DNA from: Marvania coccoides
Lineage: Eukaryota; Chlorophyta; Trebouxiophyceae; Chlorellales; Chlorellaceae
Assembly: GCA_963854735.1 (NCBI GenBank)
Contig: OY978103.1
Coordinates: 1,302,001-1,366,000, forward strand
DNA length: 64,000 nt
Direction of reading: 5' to 3'
The notes below the pieces were generated by a model. It was not told where the DNA came from. It saw only the letters and a list, made by a program, of their open reading frames with translations, and did no database searches. Positions within the stretch are counted from its first letter, which is position 1. Each line of letters opens with the position of its first letter. The position numbers and the translations under genes were made by a program. This document shows positions 19,556-31,278 of the stretch, in pieces.

Positions 19556-20662
19556 ATGAGAACTTTGGGCTGCTTGCGGTGCCTTCAGAAGCTGTTTTTT
19601 TCGCACACGGATGCTTCTGGCAAGAAATTTTACTCCAAACGGAGGTTTCGCCGTTTTTGGACCCCCTTCCGCCCCATTCACCGCCTTGAACTGGTGGCCT
19701 TGCTACTGGTGCTCCTCGTGTTTACCTCCCCTCCCCTTTTTGGCTACCTCTACTACCGTTCCATCGTCGCCGAGGTCCCCGTGCCGCAAGTGTCGATAGC
19801 GAGCGTCGCCGGCGATGCCTACACTGCCGTCATCCTGTCGCAACCCCGCCGCCTCCGCACCCTGCTGACCGTGGTGACCCACTACGGCCGCTGCCCCTCC
19901 ATCCGAGAGATTGTGATCACGTGGGGCGGCGATGCACTGCCCGACCAGCGGCAGTTTCGCTCCGAGGCGCCCGTCCGCCTGCGCCTCTCACAACCAGACT
20001 CCCTCAACAACAGATTCCTGCCCGACCCCCGCATTTCCACGGAGGCCATCCTCTCCCTGGACGACGACATCCTGCTGCGGTGCTCCGACCTGGAGAAGGC
20101 CTTCCGAGTGTGGCAGGACAACAGGCACAAGCTCGTCGGGTTCTACCCCCGCCTCATCCTCGCGCCTGGCGGCGCCCCGGTGCAGTACATTCAGGAGCGA
20201 GTGGCATTTGGGGAGGGCGAGTACAACGCCATGCTGACGGTGGCCATGTTTTACAACGTGGCGCTCATGAACGAGTACTGGAGGGGAGACGGCGTGGCCG
20301 CGTTTGGGCGCCGCATGGTGGACCAGCTGTCCAACTGTGAGGACATTCTGATGAACTACGTTGCGGAGGAGGCGCTGCAGAAGCAGAACCAGCGTGGTGA
20401 GGAAGCGGTCGTCGTGTATGTGCGGCCACGGCGGAGGATGGACCTGTCGCAGCTCACCTCGGTGGGCATCAGCCACAACTCGGCGGCGCACCTCGCCAAG
20501 CGGCTGCAGTGCATCCTGGAGTTGTCTGAATACCTGAGGAAGGGCAGCGGCAAAAAGAACAGCGGGGTGCGGCCAGAGCTGCCCAGGACCAAATTCAGGT
20601 GGACGCGGCTGGACAGGCCCCCTATTTGCTGGATCCCGCTGCTGGGGTGCCTGTACATATGA
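19556..20662 (+). CDS. GMT1: GIPC mannosyltransferase, GT64 (GMT1-like)
   Basis: Exostosin-like GT64 enzyme. The plant member GMT1 adds mannose to GlcA-inositol-phosphorylceramide in the Golgi. Single exon, 368 aa. A basic cytosolic head (KKFYSKRRFRRF) precedes a signal anchor (LELVALLLVLLVF, about 44-66). Catalytic-domain marks: YTAVILSQPRRLRTL, REIVITWGGD, SLNNRFLP, the metal-binding DDD in LSLDDDILLRCSDLEKAF (about 169-171), VGFYPR, MLTVAMFYNVALMNEY and the CEDILMNYVA block that names the family. The ATG at 19556 is the first in frame. A longer reading starts only from a TTG. The 3' flank has no introns or repeats. Confidence 0.85.
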   Translation: MRTLGCLRCLQKLFFSHTDASGKKFYSKRRFRRFWTPFRPIHRLELVALLLVLLVFTSPPLFGYLYYRSIVAEVPVPQVSIASVAGDAYTAVILSQPRRLRTLLTVVTHYGRCPSIREIVITWGGDALPDQRQFRSEAPVRLRLSQPDSLNNRFLPDPRISTEAILSLDDDILLRCSDLEKAFRVWQDNRHKLVGFYPRLILAPGGAPVQYIQERVAFGEGEYNAMLTVAMFYNVALMNEYWRGDGVAAFGRRMVDQLSNCEDILMNYVAEEALQKQNQRGEEAVVVYVRPRRRMDLSQLTSVGISHNSAAHLAKRLQCILELSEYLRKGSGKKNSGVRPELPRTKFRWTRLDRPPICWIPLLGCLYI

Positions 20663-21274
20663 GGACTGCTAGGCTGAGTTCAACTTGAGTTGGGTTGGGG
20701 GTGAAGTTCTTCCTGGATCTCCTTATGCCGGCCCCACCAAGAGTAGTCAGCGTTGATTTTTTCCCACTCCCGGTGGCTGGGCCATGCCGTGGCGCCCACC
20801 GTGACTGGTCCATTTCGCGAGCTTTGTTCTTGGGGGTTTTTCTGTCACAGTGGCATTGAACTGTTGTGGGCGTTGTGAGTGGCGATGAAAACCGGGCTGC
20901 TGGCCTTTGTTGCTGATGGAGTAGCTGCTTGGCAGCGGAGATAGTCACATGATGGGGCAGCTTTTTGTTTGGAAGAAAACACTGGGTCGTGCCTTGGCTG
21001 GATAATAGATGCGGAAGAAGCCGAGGCACACAGGAGCGCCTTTGGCAGCGCCACAGTAATGTTTCGATTTGCCGCCTGTTTTCACTGCAATGTGTTTTGA
21101 CAGTAATTAAGGTTTGCATACGAGCGTTTGCAGCTCGAGCCGTCGTCTGCATGAAAAAAGTCTGCAAAATTGAACAGGTAATTACTCATAAACGAACACA
21201 TAAAATATTGCAAATGCATCAGAGACCCGAAATTCGGCAAAAAATAGAATGCAAGGCCCCAAGGAGAGCTTGTT
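20663..21274. other. Convergent spacer, GT64 / ABCG
   Basis: 3' flanks of both genes. No conserved coding sequence. Confidence 0.45.
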
Positions 21275-23409
21275 TCATCGCTTCACATTGGTCTTGTAGG
21301 CCAGTGCAGCCCAGGCGCAGACGGAAAAGAACACCGGGAATATGAGTTGCATGCCCACGAACCCCCACTTGGGCAGGTACTCCACGTCGTAGTACTCTGT
21401 CACGGTCTGGTTGCCGAAGATCACAACATTGCGGTCGCCCTCGAAGAAGTTGGCAAACTGCGCAGAAACTGCGTAGTAGGTGGGGGTGAGGTAGACGTAC
21501 CAGCGCCACCACCACCCGATGTCAGGCACCCGAATGAGGAAGCCTGAGAAGAACATGCAGAGCACGCCGTAGATGGGGACAGCGGCATTGGCAACGTCCA
21601 TGGAGGGGCACATCGCTGCGATGAAGTAGGCGCTTGCGATGCCGGTGACGAAGGAGATGATGAAGGACACCCACCAGATGAGCCACGACCCTTGGAGGGA
21701 GCACCCAAACCAGACCATGGTCGCAACGACGAGAGTGACAGGGATGCCAATCAAAACCTCCTCGCTCATGAGGTACATGAGGAAGGTAATTGGCCTGTAC
21801 ACGCCGTCATTTCGCTCCCGGAAATACCTGCGGGGGATTTAAAAATACGTGGGAAAATGAGGGCTTATTTTCGCTGGTGCTCCATTCCCTGAGTTACAGA
21901 TCCTTCAGGGGTCGCCGGGGACACGAGAAATAATTAAAAGAAAGTTAAAGACTCACAGTGGGCGCGACAGCATAATGGCCGGGACGAAGGAGGACGCGGT
22001 GAACGCTGGGACGATGCCAAAGTAGAACAGAATGGCGAGCACGTTGATGGCATTGGCGGCGTTGATGTCGCTGCCCACATCCCAGAAGACGCTCATGAGA
22101 ATGAGGCTCAGGAAGACCCAGGGCATGGCGCGGGAGGCGTAGAACTCAAACGAGCGGTAGTTTCTCATCATGCGGTACCGAATGAGCACATTTACGGCGT
22201 GCATCGTTGACGTTGTTGTGGCCCGCTTCACAGCCAGCGCCTCTGAATTTTGGCGGCTGAGCTTCTTGGAGGCGTCCTTCAGCTGCACGTCCAGCTCGCT
22301 CTCTACGTGGCTGTGCGCCTCCGAGGCAGCGTACGACTGTGCAAGCCGCTCGTGGTGTTGTTCTCTGTCCGACACCACGGTGATGTCGGTGATCCAGTCA
22401 GCGGGCGAGTACTTGTTGAACTGCACCGTGGTGGCAATGTCGGTGGCGGTGTCGTGCAGGTACTCCACCGCGGTCTGGCCGTTGCGCCCAAAGTAGACGG
22501 TGCGCCCCCGTAGCAGCAGCATCAGGCGGTCGAAGAGGGAGAAGCAATAACTGGTGGGAGAATGGATGGTGGCGCATACGGTTATTCCGCCTGTGGCCAT
22601 GGCTTTCACGGCGGTCATGACCTCGTTGGCGGTGAAAGAGTCCAGGCCGGTGGTGGGCTCGTCCAGAAAGAGCACCCGCGGATTCGTGATGAGCGCAATG
22701 CCGATGTTGACGCGCTTGGACTGCCCCCCCGAGATGCCCCTGCGCATGGGGCTGCCGATGAGGGTGTCCCTGCAGCTGTCCAGCGCCAGAGTGTCTACCA
22801 CCCTGTCCACAGCGCGCTCCTTCTCCTCCTTGGAGGTGGACTCCTCCAGCTTCAGCTCGGCCGTGTACATGAGCATCTCCTGCACCGTGAGGATGGGCAC
22901 CAGGGTGTCTTGCTGCTCAACGTAGCCGGTGAAGCGGCGCATGAAGCGGCGGGTGGGCTTCTGGCCTCCAAACAGGATCTCGCCCTCGATGGTGCCCACG
23001 GTCTTGCGCCGAGCGAGAATGTCCATCAACGTGGTCTTGCCTGCGCGCGTAGATGTGAAGGAGGGAGGGGCAAGATGTTGAGAGCGGGAAGTGAAAGAGT
23101 GAAAGAATGAAAGAGTGAAAGAGAAGCGATTCATCGGTGTGGTGGATTAACGAACTCACCGCTTCCTGACGGCCCCATGAGCGCCACCAGTTCTCCGGGA
23201 CGGAGGTAGCCAGAAACAGAGCTCAGCAGCGTCAGCTCCTCCTTCTTGTTGGCAGAGTTGCGAACCGTGTAGGACACGTTGCGGAAGGACACCAGCATGC
23301 CGCGGTGGAGGAAGGACTCTGCCTGGTCAAGCGAGGGACCCTCACCGACACCGCTGGCGTCAACAGCCGAGGAAACGGCAGCCTTCTCCTCCTTTGCGGG
23401 GGTACTCAT
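21275..23409 (-). CDS. ABCG-subfamily half-transporter (NBD-TMD)
   Basis: ATP-driven membrane exporter of the white-brown complex type; cargo in plants includes lipids and cutin/wax precursors, but here unknown. Three exons (23409-23160, 23040-21957, 21827-21275; phases 1 and 2) give about 628 aa, normal for a half-transporter. Order is NBD then TMD, the reverse order of ABCG. Walker A GPSGSGKTT (about 79-87) is split by the first intron. Then come GYVEQQDTLVP (Q-loop), ISGGQSKRVNI signature, VLFLDEPTTGLDS Walker B and TIHSPT (H-loop; relatives usually read IHQPS). The membrane half shows RNYRSFEFYASRAMPWVFLSLI, YFRERNDGVY and FSGFLIRVPDIGWWWRW. It must dimerise to work. It shares a 500-bp divergent spacer with the monooxygenase gene. 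Confidence 0.88.
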
Positions 23410-23908
23410 CCTCACCGGGCACAGATTCGATGGTGTGTGGGTAGGTGAAGATGCGCGGTCCTGTTGTTTCTCTCAGCCGCAACGGATTACTGTGTGAGAC
23501 TACTTTGAAGTTTGAGTATGGCGGCAATTGGCAATGCGGCGACCGACGAGTGTTCTAGAATGAATTTTAATGCATTACTATGGTCGCAAACAGGCACATT
23601 GTCCTGTGCTCACCTAAACATTGTTGGCTGACCAGCCTGGTCTTGTGGACGGTATCAAAGGGGGGGAAATGGTGATGCTTTCCGCTGTTCAAGCAACCCA
23701 CACCAAATTCCAACTCTTAAAGATCGATGCGGTTCTCTGCTTGTCTCATTTTTCGCTCTGCTGTCACCTTGAAGGTAGCTTGAATTTAATTTTTTTTTGA
23801 AATATGTGCGCTTCAATTCTAAATTCAACGAGGGTTTGACGGGCGCAGGCAATCGGTACTGGCAGTGGAGCTAAATCAAGCCGGCACCCACGACGAGTTC
23901 TCCATGTA
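23410..23908. promoter_or_regulatory. Divergent spacer, ABCG / FMO
   Basis: About 500 bp, AT-rich, between opposed start codons. No recognised motif. Confidence 0.35.
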
Positions 23909-25568
23909 ATGAGCTCCTCACTTCATTTTGCCACCGCTGCCACAGGGGCAATCCCCGAGTTGCGCAGCCTCTCTGTGGTGAGTATTAGCGCGATGAACTA
24001 TTACACGAATAGTCCCTCCGCGTTCCCTAGACCGCCAATCTATATAATTGTATGCATGCATGCAGGCGGTGATCGGTGGGGGCGCAGCTGGACTGGCAGC
24101 CGCTCGCGAGCTCCACAACGAGGGCCACCACCGCGTAGTGGTCTATGAGCAGGGGGACTCCATTGGTGGGGTGTGGGTGTACACCGACGAGGCGGAGGAC
24201 GACCCCCTGGGCACCAACCCCACCCGCAAGCGGCAACACTCCTCAATGTACCGGGGCCTGCGAACAAACCTGCCTCGCGAGGTAATGGGCTTCCCTGACT
24301 TCCCTTTTGACACCAAATTCCCTGGGTCCCAAGATCCCAGGAGATTCTGTGGCTGGGAGGAGGTCCTGCGCTACCTGCGAGCGTTTGCTGCCCATTTTGG
24401 GCTGGAGCGCTTTCTGCGCTTCCGCACCACCGTCTCCCGGGTTGCTCCGGTTTTACCAGGAAGCGGCATCGGTGGGGAACCGTCTTCTTCCTGGCCCCAA
24501 TGGCAGGTGGACAGCGTGAGCACAGCTGATGGAGCCACCGCCACGGCCACCAGCGAGATGTTTGACGCTGTCGTGGTTTGCAATGGGCACTACTCTGAGC
24601 CACGGGTGCCAGAGTGGCCAGGCCAGCACACATTTCCGGGGCAGCAGATCCACAGCCACAACTACCGCACCCCTCTTCCGTTTGTGGGCAAGCGTGTCGT
24701 GGTCATCGGAGCTGCATTCAGCGGGGTGGACTGCGCGCAGGAGCTGATGGACAGCGGGGCGGACGAGGTATACCTTTCCAGCCGGTCTTGGGTGGACCCA
24801 GACACGGGGGGCGCAGGGGCACCTGACGGCGGCAATGTACACGGGCAGCTGCTCGAGGAAAACGGCAATTCGACGAACGGGGAATCCATCGGGGAAGAAA
24901 GCAACTCTGAAAGGAGCAGGAGAACAGCGAAACGGGTGCGCAACGTGCAGAGCTTCAACGCAGACAGCTCTGTTACATTTGAGGGCGGCGTTAGGATAGA
25001 GCACGTGGACGTGGTCATCTATGCCACGGGGTACATCTATAGATTTCCGTTTTTGGAAGGCACTGTTGCGGAGCAGGGAGTGGACGACAACCACGTGACC
25101 CCACTGTACCGCCATGTGTTTCCACCGCGCTGGGCACCCACCTTGGCCTTTATTGGGCTGCCGTGGAAGGTGGTCCCTTTCCCTCAGTTCGAGCTGCAGA
25201 GCAGGTGGGTCGCGCGAGCCCTGTCGGGCAGGGTGGCGCTACCGAGCGAACCAGAGATGCTGGCAGACGTAGATGCATTCAATGCGTGGCTGGAGGCTGA
25301 AGGCGTCGACACACGGCACGCCCACCGCATGGCTGGCGAGCTGCAGAGCACCTACAATGCGTTTTTGTGTGAGGCCAGCGGGGTGGCGGCGGACAAAGGG
25401 TGGCCCAGATGGAGGGCGCAGCTGTACCAGGCGTGCGGGGCGTCGCGAAGAGCCAACGGCCTGGGCTATCGCGACGTGCCCATGGAGGCGGCAGACGCGC
25501 TGGAGGCGGCAGCGGCAGAGGCGGCCGCGGTGCGGGCGGCAGCGGCAGCAGCTTCGTTGAAAATATAA
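23909..25568 (+). CDS. Flavin-containing monooxygenase (FMO family)
   Basis: NADPH- and FAD-dependent oxygenase of N- or S-containing substrates. Two exons (23909-23977 and 24066-25568; phase-0 intron ending in a CATGCATGCATGCAG run) give about 523 aa. FAD site VIGGGAAGLAAAREL begins right after the intron. Other marks: GGVWVY, MYRGLRTNLPREVMGFPDFPF, the FMO signature FPGQQIHSHNYR (F-x-G-x3-H-x3-Y), a second dinucleotide site VVVIGAAFSGVDCAQEL and VVIYATGY. All expected motifs are present in order. An Asn/Ser/Arg-rich insertion of about 40 residues lies between the NADP site and the ATGY motif. The C-terminus is an Ala-rich run ending LKI. Confidence 0.9.
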
Positions 25569-25869
25569 AATAGAATGAGAATTGGGAGCAATGGCCAACC
25601 CAACCAAGAGCGCGCTTGCATCGCCAGGCCTTGAAGTGCCACCAAATGTCTGTCTGTAACCAAACAGAAGTAACTACAAATTTGTACTTTAAAACATTGA
25701 AAACCATTACCCCCCCCTAATTAATTTAATTCGATTCAAAATATGTATGCATCAAGCTCTTCTTCGTAAGCTTCACTTGTAAGGAGCACATAAAATCATC
25801 GCTACTCTCGAGTTTTCGAATTATCAAAAGAATTTTATAAAATTGCTTGCTAAACAAAAGGGGAGGACG
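25569..25869. other. Spacer, FMO / RPC6
   Basis: 3' flank of FMO, with a TGTAA near 25655, and the RPC6 promoter. No gene. Confidence 0.4.
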
Positions 25870-26965
25870 ATGGCGGCGGGACGAAGGCAGTTTGAGGAAC
25901 ATCTTCTAGACGTCATCAATCAGCACGAGGTGCGCAATTTAAGCCGTCATCAATCGACTAAATCCGGCATCTCTGAAAGACAACATTTGAACAACTCAAA
26001 GAACAACAACTCCGTCCGTCCTTGCAGTCGGTGACCGATGCAGATGTGGCCACGGCGCTGCCGACCTCCACCGCGGAGCAGCGTGCTGTGGCCTTCAACT
26101 CCCTGCTGCAGAGCTCCCGCATCCAGCTGGTGGGCAGCGACTACGACAACCCACGCTACAAGGGGATCGCAGCGGAGGAGGCCATCAAGTGAGCTGTTTG
26201 GGTGTGGGGGTGGCGTAGTTTTTCAGCCTGAAATTTGGGTTTTCTGTGCCTCTCACACAGTCCCCGCTCCTCTGCTAACTCCAACGCCATTTTTTTTTCT
26301 GCTTCCTATTATGATGCAGAACCAAGGGCCTGTCGCTGGAGGACATGCTGGTGTACCAGGTGATCAGCCAGGCCGGCAACACCGGCATCTGGACGCGCGA
26401 CATGAAGCAGCGCACCAACCTGGCGCAGGGCAAAATCACAAAGTCCCTGAAGCTGCTGGAGGAACGGGGGCTGGTGAAGGCGGTCAAGAGCGTGCAGAAC
26501 GCGTCCAGGAAGGTGTACATGCTGTCCACGCTGGAGCCCGCCAAGGAGATCACGGGGGGGCCCTGGTACGGCGCTGACCAGCAGCCTGACAAGGAGTTCA
26601 TCGAGACGATTCGCAGCGTGGCGGCAGAGTATGTGCGGCAAACCCCCAAGCCCGTGACGGTGGAGGACGTGACCGTGTTTATCTCGGAGCGCGGCGTGTC
26701 CAACCAGGTGCTGCAGGTGGAGGACGTGGACAACATCCTGAAGACGCTGTGCTACGACATCATCCTGGAGAGAATCGAGGTGGAGGAGGACGGGGAGGCA
26801 GTGGAAAAGTACAGACCCGCGCGGCAGCCTGTACCCGAGGCCACCCCCTTCACGGACATCCCCTGTGGCGTGTGCCCTGTGTTCAACAACTGCCACGAGG
26901 GCGGCATCGTGTCGCCAGAGCGCTGCGAGTACTACAAGCAGTGGCTGGCGCAGCTGGACTTTTAA
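25870..26965 (+). CDS. RPC6: RNA polymerase III subunit RPC6 (C34 / POLR3F)
   Basis: Winged-helix subunit of the RPC3-RPC6-RPC7 subcomplex, which contacts TFIIIB and helps open promoters. Three exons (25870-25929, 26028-26188, 26320-26965; phases 0 and 2) give about 288 aa. Tandem winged-helix regions include VTDADVATALP, IAAEEA/IKTKGLSLEDMLVYQVI, NTGIWTRDMKQRTNLAQGKITKSLKLLE and RKVYMLSTLEPAKEITGGPWY. The C-terminus carries a four-Cys block, IPCGVCPVFNNCHEGG then SPERCEYYKQWL, matching the Fe-S cysteine motif of metazoan and plant RPC6 that yeast lacks. A run of 21 C (27049-27069) lies 84 bp after the stop. Confidence 0.92.
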
Positions 26966-27406
26966 ATTGCGAGCGGGAGCTTCTCTATTCCTTGCTTGAA
27001 GCAGCTGACGAGTACTGAGAACCATTCGAAAATACCGAATAACCACATCCCCCCCCCCCCCCCCCCCCCTTATTTCTTTTTCCTCTGACTGACTGACCCC
27101 ACTGACTTTGCTACTAAATTTTCTTTCTACCATGTTTTACGCTACTTTCTTTTTTTCATCATACATGTGCGTGCATACACATTGTTGCTTAGCCACTTTT
27201 AGAAATAGACGTGTTTTTTTTCAGGTAGGACGTACTTTTTTTCGCTGCAGTTTTCTCATAAAAGAATTAAGACAGGGCACAAAAGCAACGAAATCAGCAC
27301 AATGAATGAATAATGGAAAGTGCGCACGAGGGTCTGAGGCGTTGATGTTGTGCAGCATAAACAAAACAAAAAGGGGATACAGCAAGAGGCGAAAAAAATT
27401 CATGTC
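26966..27406. other. Convergent spacer with a 21-nt poly-C tract
   Basis: C-homopolymer at 27049-27069, otherwise T-rich. No gene. Confidence 0.6.
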
Positions 27407-28743
27407 TTATGCGTTCTTGGCGGCAAAGTCGCGCATGAAGGCCGCCAGCGCGTTGATTCCCTCGGCGGGCATGGAGTTGTAGATGGAGGCGCGCATGCCG
27501 CCCACGCTGCGGTGCCCCTTGAGCTGCACCATGTTGAGCTTTGCTGCCGCTGAGATGAACTCCTTCTCAAGGTCTGCCGAGGAGGGGATGGTGAAAGGCA
27601 CGTTCATCATGGACCGCACCGCCGGATCCACGGGCGACGCGTAGAAGCCGTTGGACTCCGCGATGGTGTCGTACAGCACTTTGGCCTTGGCCTCGTTTGC
27701 CAGCTGCGCCGCAGCCAGCCCTCCGTCCTGCAGCATCTTGGCAAACACCAGGCCGCACATGTAGATGGACCAGCAGGGGGGGGTGTTGTACAGCGATTTG
27801 TCGTCCACCATGGTCTTGTAGTCCAGCATTGTGGGGCAGATGGCACGGGCGGCGCCAACGAGGTCGTCGCGAATGATCACCACCGTCACGCCAGCGGGGC
27901 CGATGTTCTTCTGCGCGCCCGCGTAGATGAGGCCGTACTTGGCCACGTCCACGGGCTTGGAGCAGAAGTTTGACGACATGTCTGCCACCAGCACCCTGTC
28001 GCCGACGTCCGGGGCGCCCTTGAACTCGACGCCCTGGATGGTCTCGTTGTCGCAGTAGTGCACGTACTTGGAGTCGGGGGACAGCGCCCAGGTGGAGGGG
28101 TCGGGGATGCTCTTGTTGTCGCCCGTGGCGGCGATGTTGACCTTGGCGTACTTTTTGGCCTCGGAGGCGGCCTTTTTGGACCACGACCCGGTCACCACGT
28201 AGTCCACGGTGTCACCATCGGCGCTGAGGTTGAGCGGGATGGCGGCAAACTGGGAGGAGGCGCCTCCCTGCAGGAAGAGCACCTGGTAGCTGTCGGGGAT
28301 GGCCAGCAGCGTGCGGAGGTCAGCCTCCGCCTTCTTCACGATGGAGTCGAACTCCTTGCCGCGGTGGGACATCTCCATGACCGACATGCCGCTGCCGTGC
28401 CAGTTGATCAGCTCGCTCTGGGCCTGCTCCAGCACAGAGACGGGCAGGACGGCAGGGCCCGCGGAAAAGTTGAACACACGGTCGTAGGGCTGCCCGGTAC
28501 TGGCGCGCACCGCCACGGAAACCTTTGAAAAAAAGCAGAGGGGTGGGGTTAGAGGTGGTGTGTTGCCCTGCAGCATCAAGAATAGGGCGCCAGCTGGGGC
28601 GACTGCCGCTGCCCAAACCCAATGCATCGGCAGCGTACACCCACCTTGCGCGCGACGGCGGGCTTTGCCGAGGACTGGGTGTTGCGCTGGAGGGCTTGTC
28701 CGGTCAGGGACTTGGCGCCCAGAGTGGCATGAGAAGTCATCAT
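27407..28743 (-). CDS. PSAT1: Phosphoserine aminotransferase, probably plastidial
   Basis: PLP enzyme converting 3-phosphohydroxypyruvate and glutamate to phosphoserine in the phosphorylated serine pathway. Two exons (28743-28645, 28522-27407; phase-0 intron) give about 404 aa. Exon 1 encodes a 33-residue Ser/Thr/Ala/Arg-rich leader that, with the following SVAVRAS, fits a plastid transit peptide. The mature part starts [17 protein letters not shown]. Family marks: [36 protein letters not shown], the PLP-lysine segment [12 protein letters not shown] and [12 protein letters not shown] near the end. Intron 1 ends in TTCAAAG, an AAAG acceptor rather than the usual CAG. The gene is divergent from HAS1. 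Confidence 0.93.
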
Positions 28744-29072
28744 CGCTGGCACAAAGCTGCTTGCTGAAATCGGGGGGGGGGATGCGCCTGCTTTGGGTTC
28801 CAAAGACTATAAACTATTAAAATTGATGCGCCATCGATGCGCACGGTGGCTGATGACGGCGAGCCAGAGCTCTCTTCCCTTTTTATTTCGATTTCTCGCG
28901 CAGCACGACTCCGCCGCCTCTGGGGTCACTTTTTCTTCTTCTGGCGGCCATTTCAGCCCCCTTGCGCAGATGCATTAACTAAAAGGCATATGCAAAAGTG
29001 ACGATTCACTTGGTAGAGCGGGAGAACAAAAGAGATTCAAGTAATTCTTTGGAGTCCAGCTTGCAAGCAGCA
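28744..29072. promoter_or_regulatory. Divergent spacer, PSAT / HAS1
   Basis: 329 bp between start codons on opposite strands. No specific element recognised. Confidence 0.35.
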
Positions 29073-30925
29073 ATGGCTGCGATGGACAGCGTTAAAAAGG
29101 TTAAGAAGCTCAAGAAAAAGCTGAAGACGCCCGACGGTAAGTTGCTGGGGTGCTCATTGATGCTGGAACAGTTCATGGTTTTTGAAGATTCTAATAATAA
29201 ACTCTGTGTTCTTCCCTGTCCCTGTGCTGCGCTGCTGCAGAGGATGACGTGCCTCAGACAGAACCGCTGGAAAAGCGAAAACGGGCCCTAGCCAGCGAGG
29301 ACGACGATGCGGTGGAGGAGGAGGACACCGGCCCAGCTCCCTCATCCGCCAAAAAGTCCAAGCATTCGTTGAAGAAACCGACCCTGGAGGTAGAGCGCCA
29401 CGCGGCCAGCGTGAGCGGCATCATGTCCGCTCAGACCTTTGCCCAGCTGGAGCTGACGCAGCAGTCGCGCGACGCCATTGCCGACCTCGGATTTTCGCAC
29501 ATGACAGAGGTGCAGGCGCGCACCATCCCGCAGCTGCTGTTGGGGCGCGACGTGCTGGGCGCCGCCAAGACCGGATCTGGCAAGACCCTTGCGTTTCTCA
29601 TCCCTTGCGTCGAGCTGATGCACCGCGCCAAGTTCATGCCTCGCAACGGCACTGGCGCCCTCGTCATCGCGCCCACCCGCGAGCTGGCGCTGCAGATCTA
29701 TAACGTGGCTCGCGATGTGATGAAGAACCACACCCAGACCCACGGCATGGTGATGGGCGGCGCAAACCGGCGCACGGAGGCGGAGCGCCTGGTCAAGGGC
29801 GTCAACCTGCTGGTGGCCACGCCCGGACGGCTGCTGGACCACCTGCAGAACACCAAGGGGTTTGTGTACCGCAACCTGGCATGCCTGGTGATCGACGAGG
29901 CCGACCGCATCCTGGAGATTGGGTTTGAGGAGGAGATGCGCCAGATCGTGAAGGTCCTGCCCAAGGACCGTCAGACCATGCTGTTCTCGGCCACGCAGAC
30001 CACCAAGGTGGAGGACCTGGCGCGGCTGTCCTTCAAGCGGCAGCCGCTGTACGTGGGGGTGGACGACGCTGGGCTGGAGTCCACGCGGGAGGGGCTGGAG
30101 CAGGGGTACTGCGTGGTGCCCGCGGACAAGCGCTTCCTGCTGCTGTTCACCTTCCTGCGCAAGAACCAGGGCAAGAAGGTTATGGTGTTCTTTTCCAGCT
30201 GCAACGCCGTCAAGTTCCACGCCGACCTCCTCAACTACATCGACCTCCCCGTCAACGCCATCCACGGCAAGCAGAAGCAGGCCAAGCGCACCACCACCTT
30301 CTTCGAGTTCTGCCAGGCCAAGTCGGGGGTGCTGCTGTGCACAGACGTGGCTGCACGGGGGCTGGACATCCCGGCGGTGGACTGGATCATCCAGTACGAC
30401 CCCCCTGACGACCCCAAAGAGTACATCCACCGCGTGGGACGCACCGCGCGGGGGTACGACGGCACTGGGCGCGCGCTGCTGATGCTGCTCCCCGAGGAGC
30501 TGGGGTTCCTGAAGTACCTGAAGGCAGCAAAGGTGCCGCTGAACGAGTACGATTTCCCGCCCAACAAGCTCGCCAACGTGCAGGCGCAGCTGGAGAAGCT
30601 GGTGGAGAAGAATTACTACCTGCACCAGGCGGCCAAAGAGGCGTTCCGCTCGTACCTGCTGGCGTACAACTCGCACGGGCTGAAGGATGCCTTCAACGTG
30701 CACGCGCTGGACCTGAAGGCGGTGGCCAAGGCGTTTGGGTTCTCCACGCCGCCGCGGGTGAACGTCAACATCGAGAGCAAGGCGGCGCACACCAGGAAGG
30801 CGGCGGCGGCGAACAAGGGGCAGGGCGCTGACTACAGGCGGAGCAAGGGCGGCCACAGCTTCTCTGCCACCAACCCCTACGGGAAGAGGGAGGCGGGGGA
30901 CACCCGACAGTTTGTGCGGGGTTGA
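29073..30925 (+). CDS. HAS1: DEAD-box RNA helicase HAS1 (DDX18)
   Basis: Nucleolar ATP-dependent helicase for 40S and 60S pre-rRNA processing. Two exons (29073-29136, 29241-30925; phase-1 intron) give about 582 aa. A Lys-rich head and an acidic linker precede the core: Q-motif region with [13 protein letters not shown], motif [30 protein letters not shown], motif II reading DEAD in [19 protein letters not shown] in [32 protein letters not shown] and [29 protein letters not shown] and the DUF4217-type tail ([38 protein letters not shown]) identify HAS1/DDX18 rather than other DEAD proteins. Confidence 0.93.
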
Positions 30926-31278
30926 TCTGTGGTGCGTGATGAGATACTCATGAGCGAGACATGCACAATGTTGTAAAGAAGCAATGCCCATTATTCCATC
31001 ACAAGTAACATGTATCGAGTTTTGTTCTATTTAAAGACAAAGCCAAACCAAGCCAGGAGACAAAACCAACACATTTTTTTTTGTACTACTGCTGTGTTTT
31101 GTGGTAGGTGATTAACTGGTACCAAATTTGTCTGATTTTACAACAAACCTTACAAAGCAAGCGAGATCATATAACGCATAATAATAAAAATTGAAAAATC
31201 CTCTCTCAGCAGAACATGAATATATCACACAAAATCAAACGTGCCAAAATTTGCTTATACTGTGAAAACTCTCCTCGT
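30926..31278. other. Convergent spacer, HAS1 / fibrillin
   Basis: AT-rich. TGTAA occurs at 30972, about 45 bp after the HAS1 stop. No gene. Confidence 0.4.
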
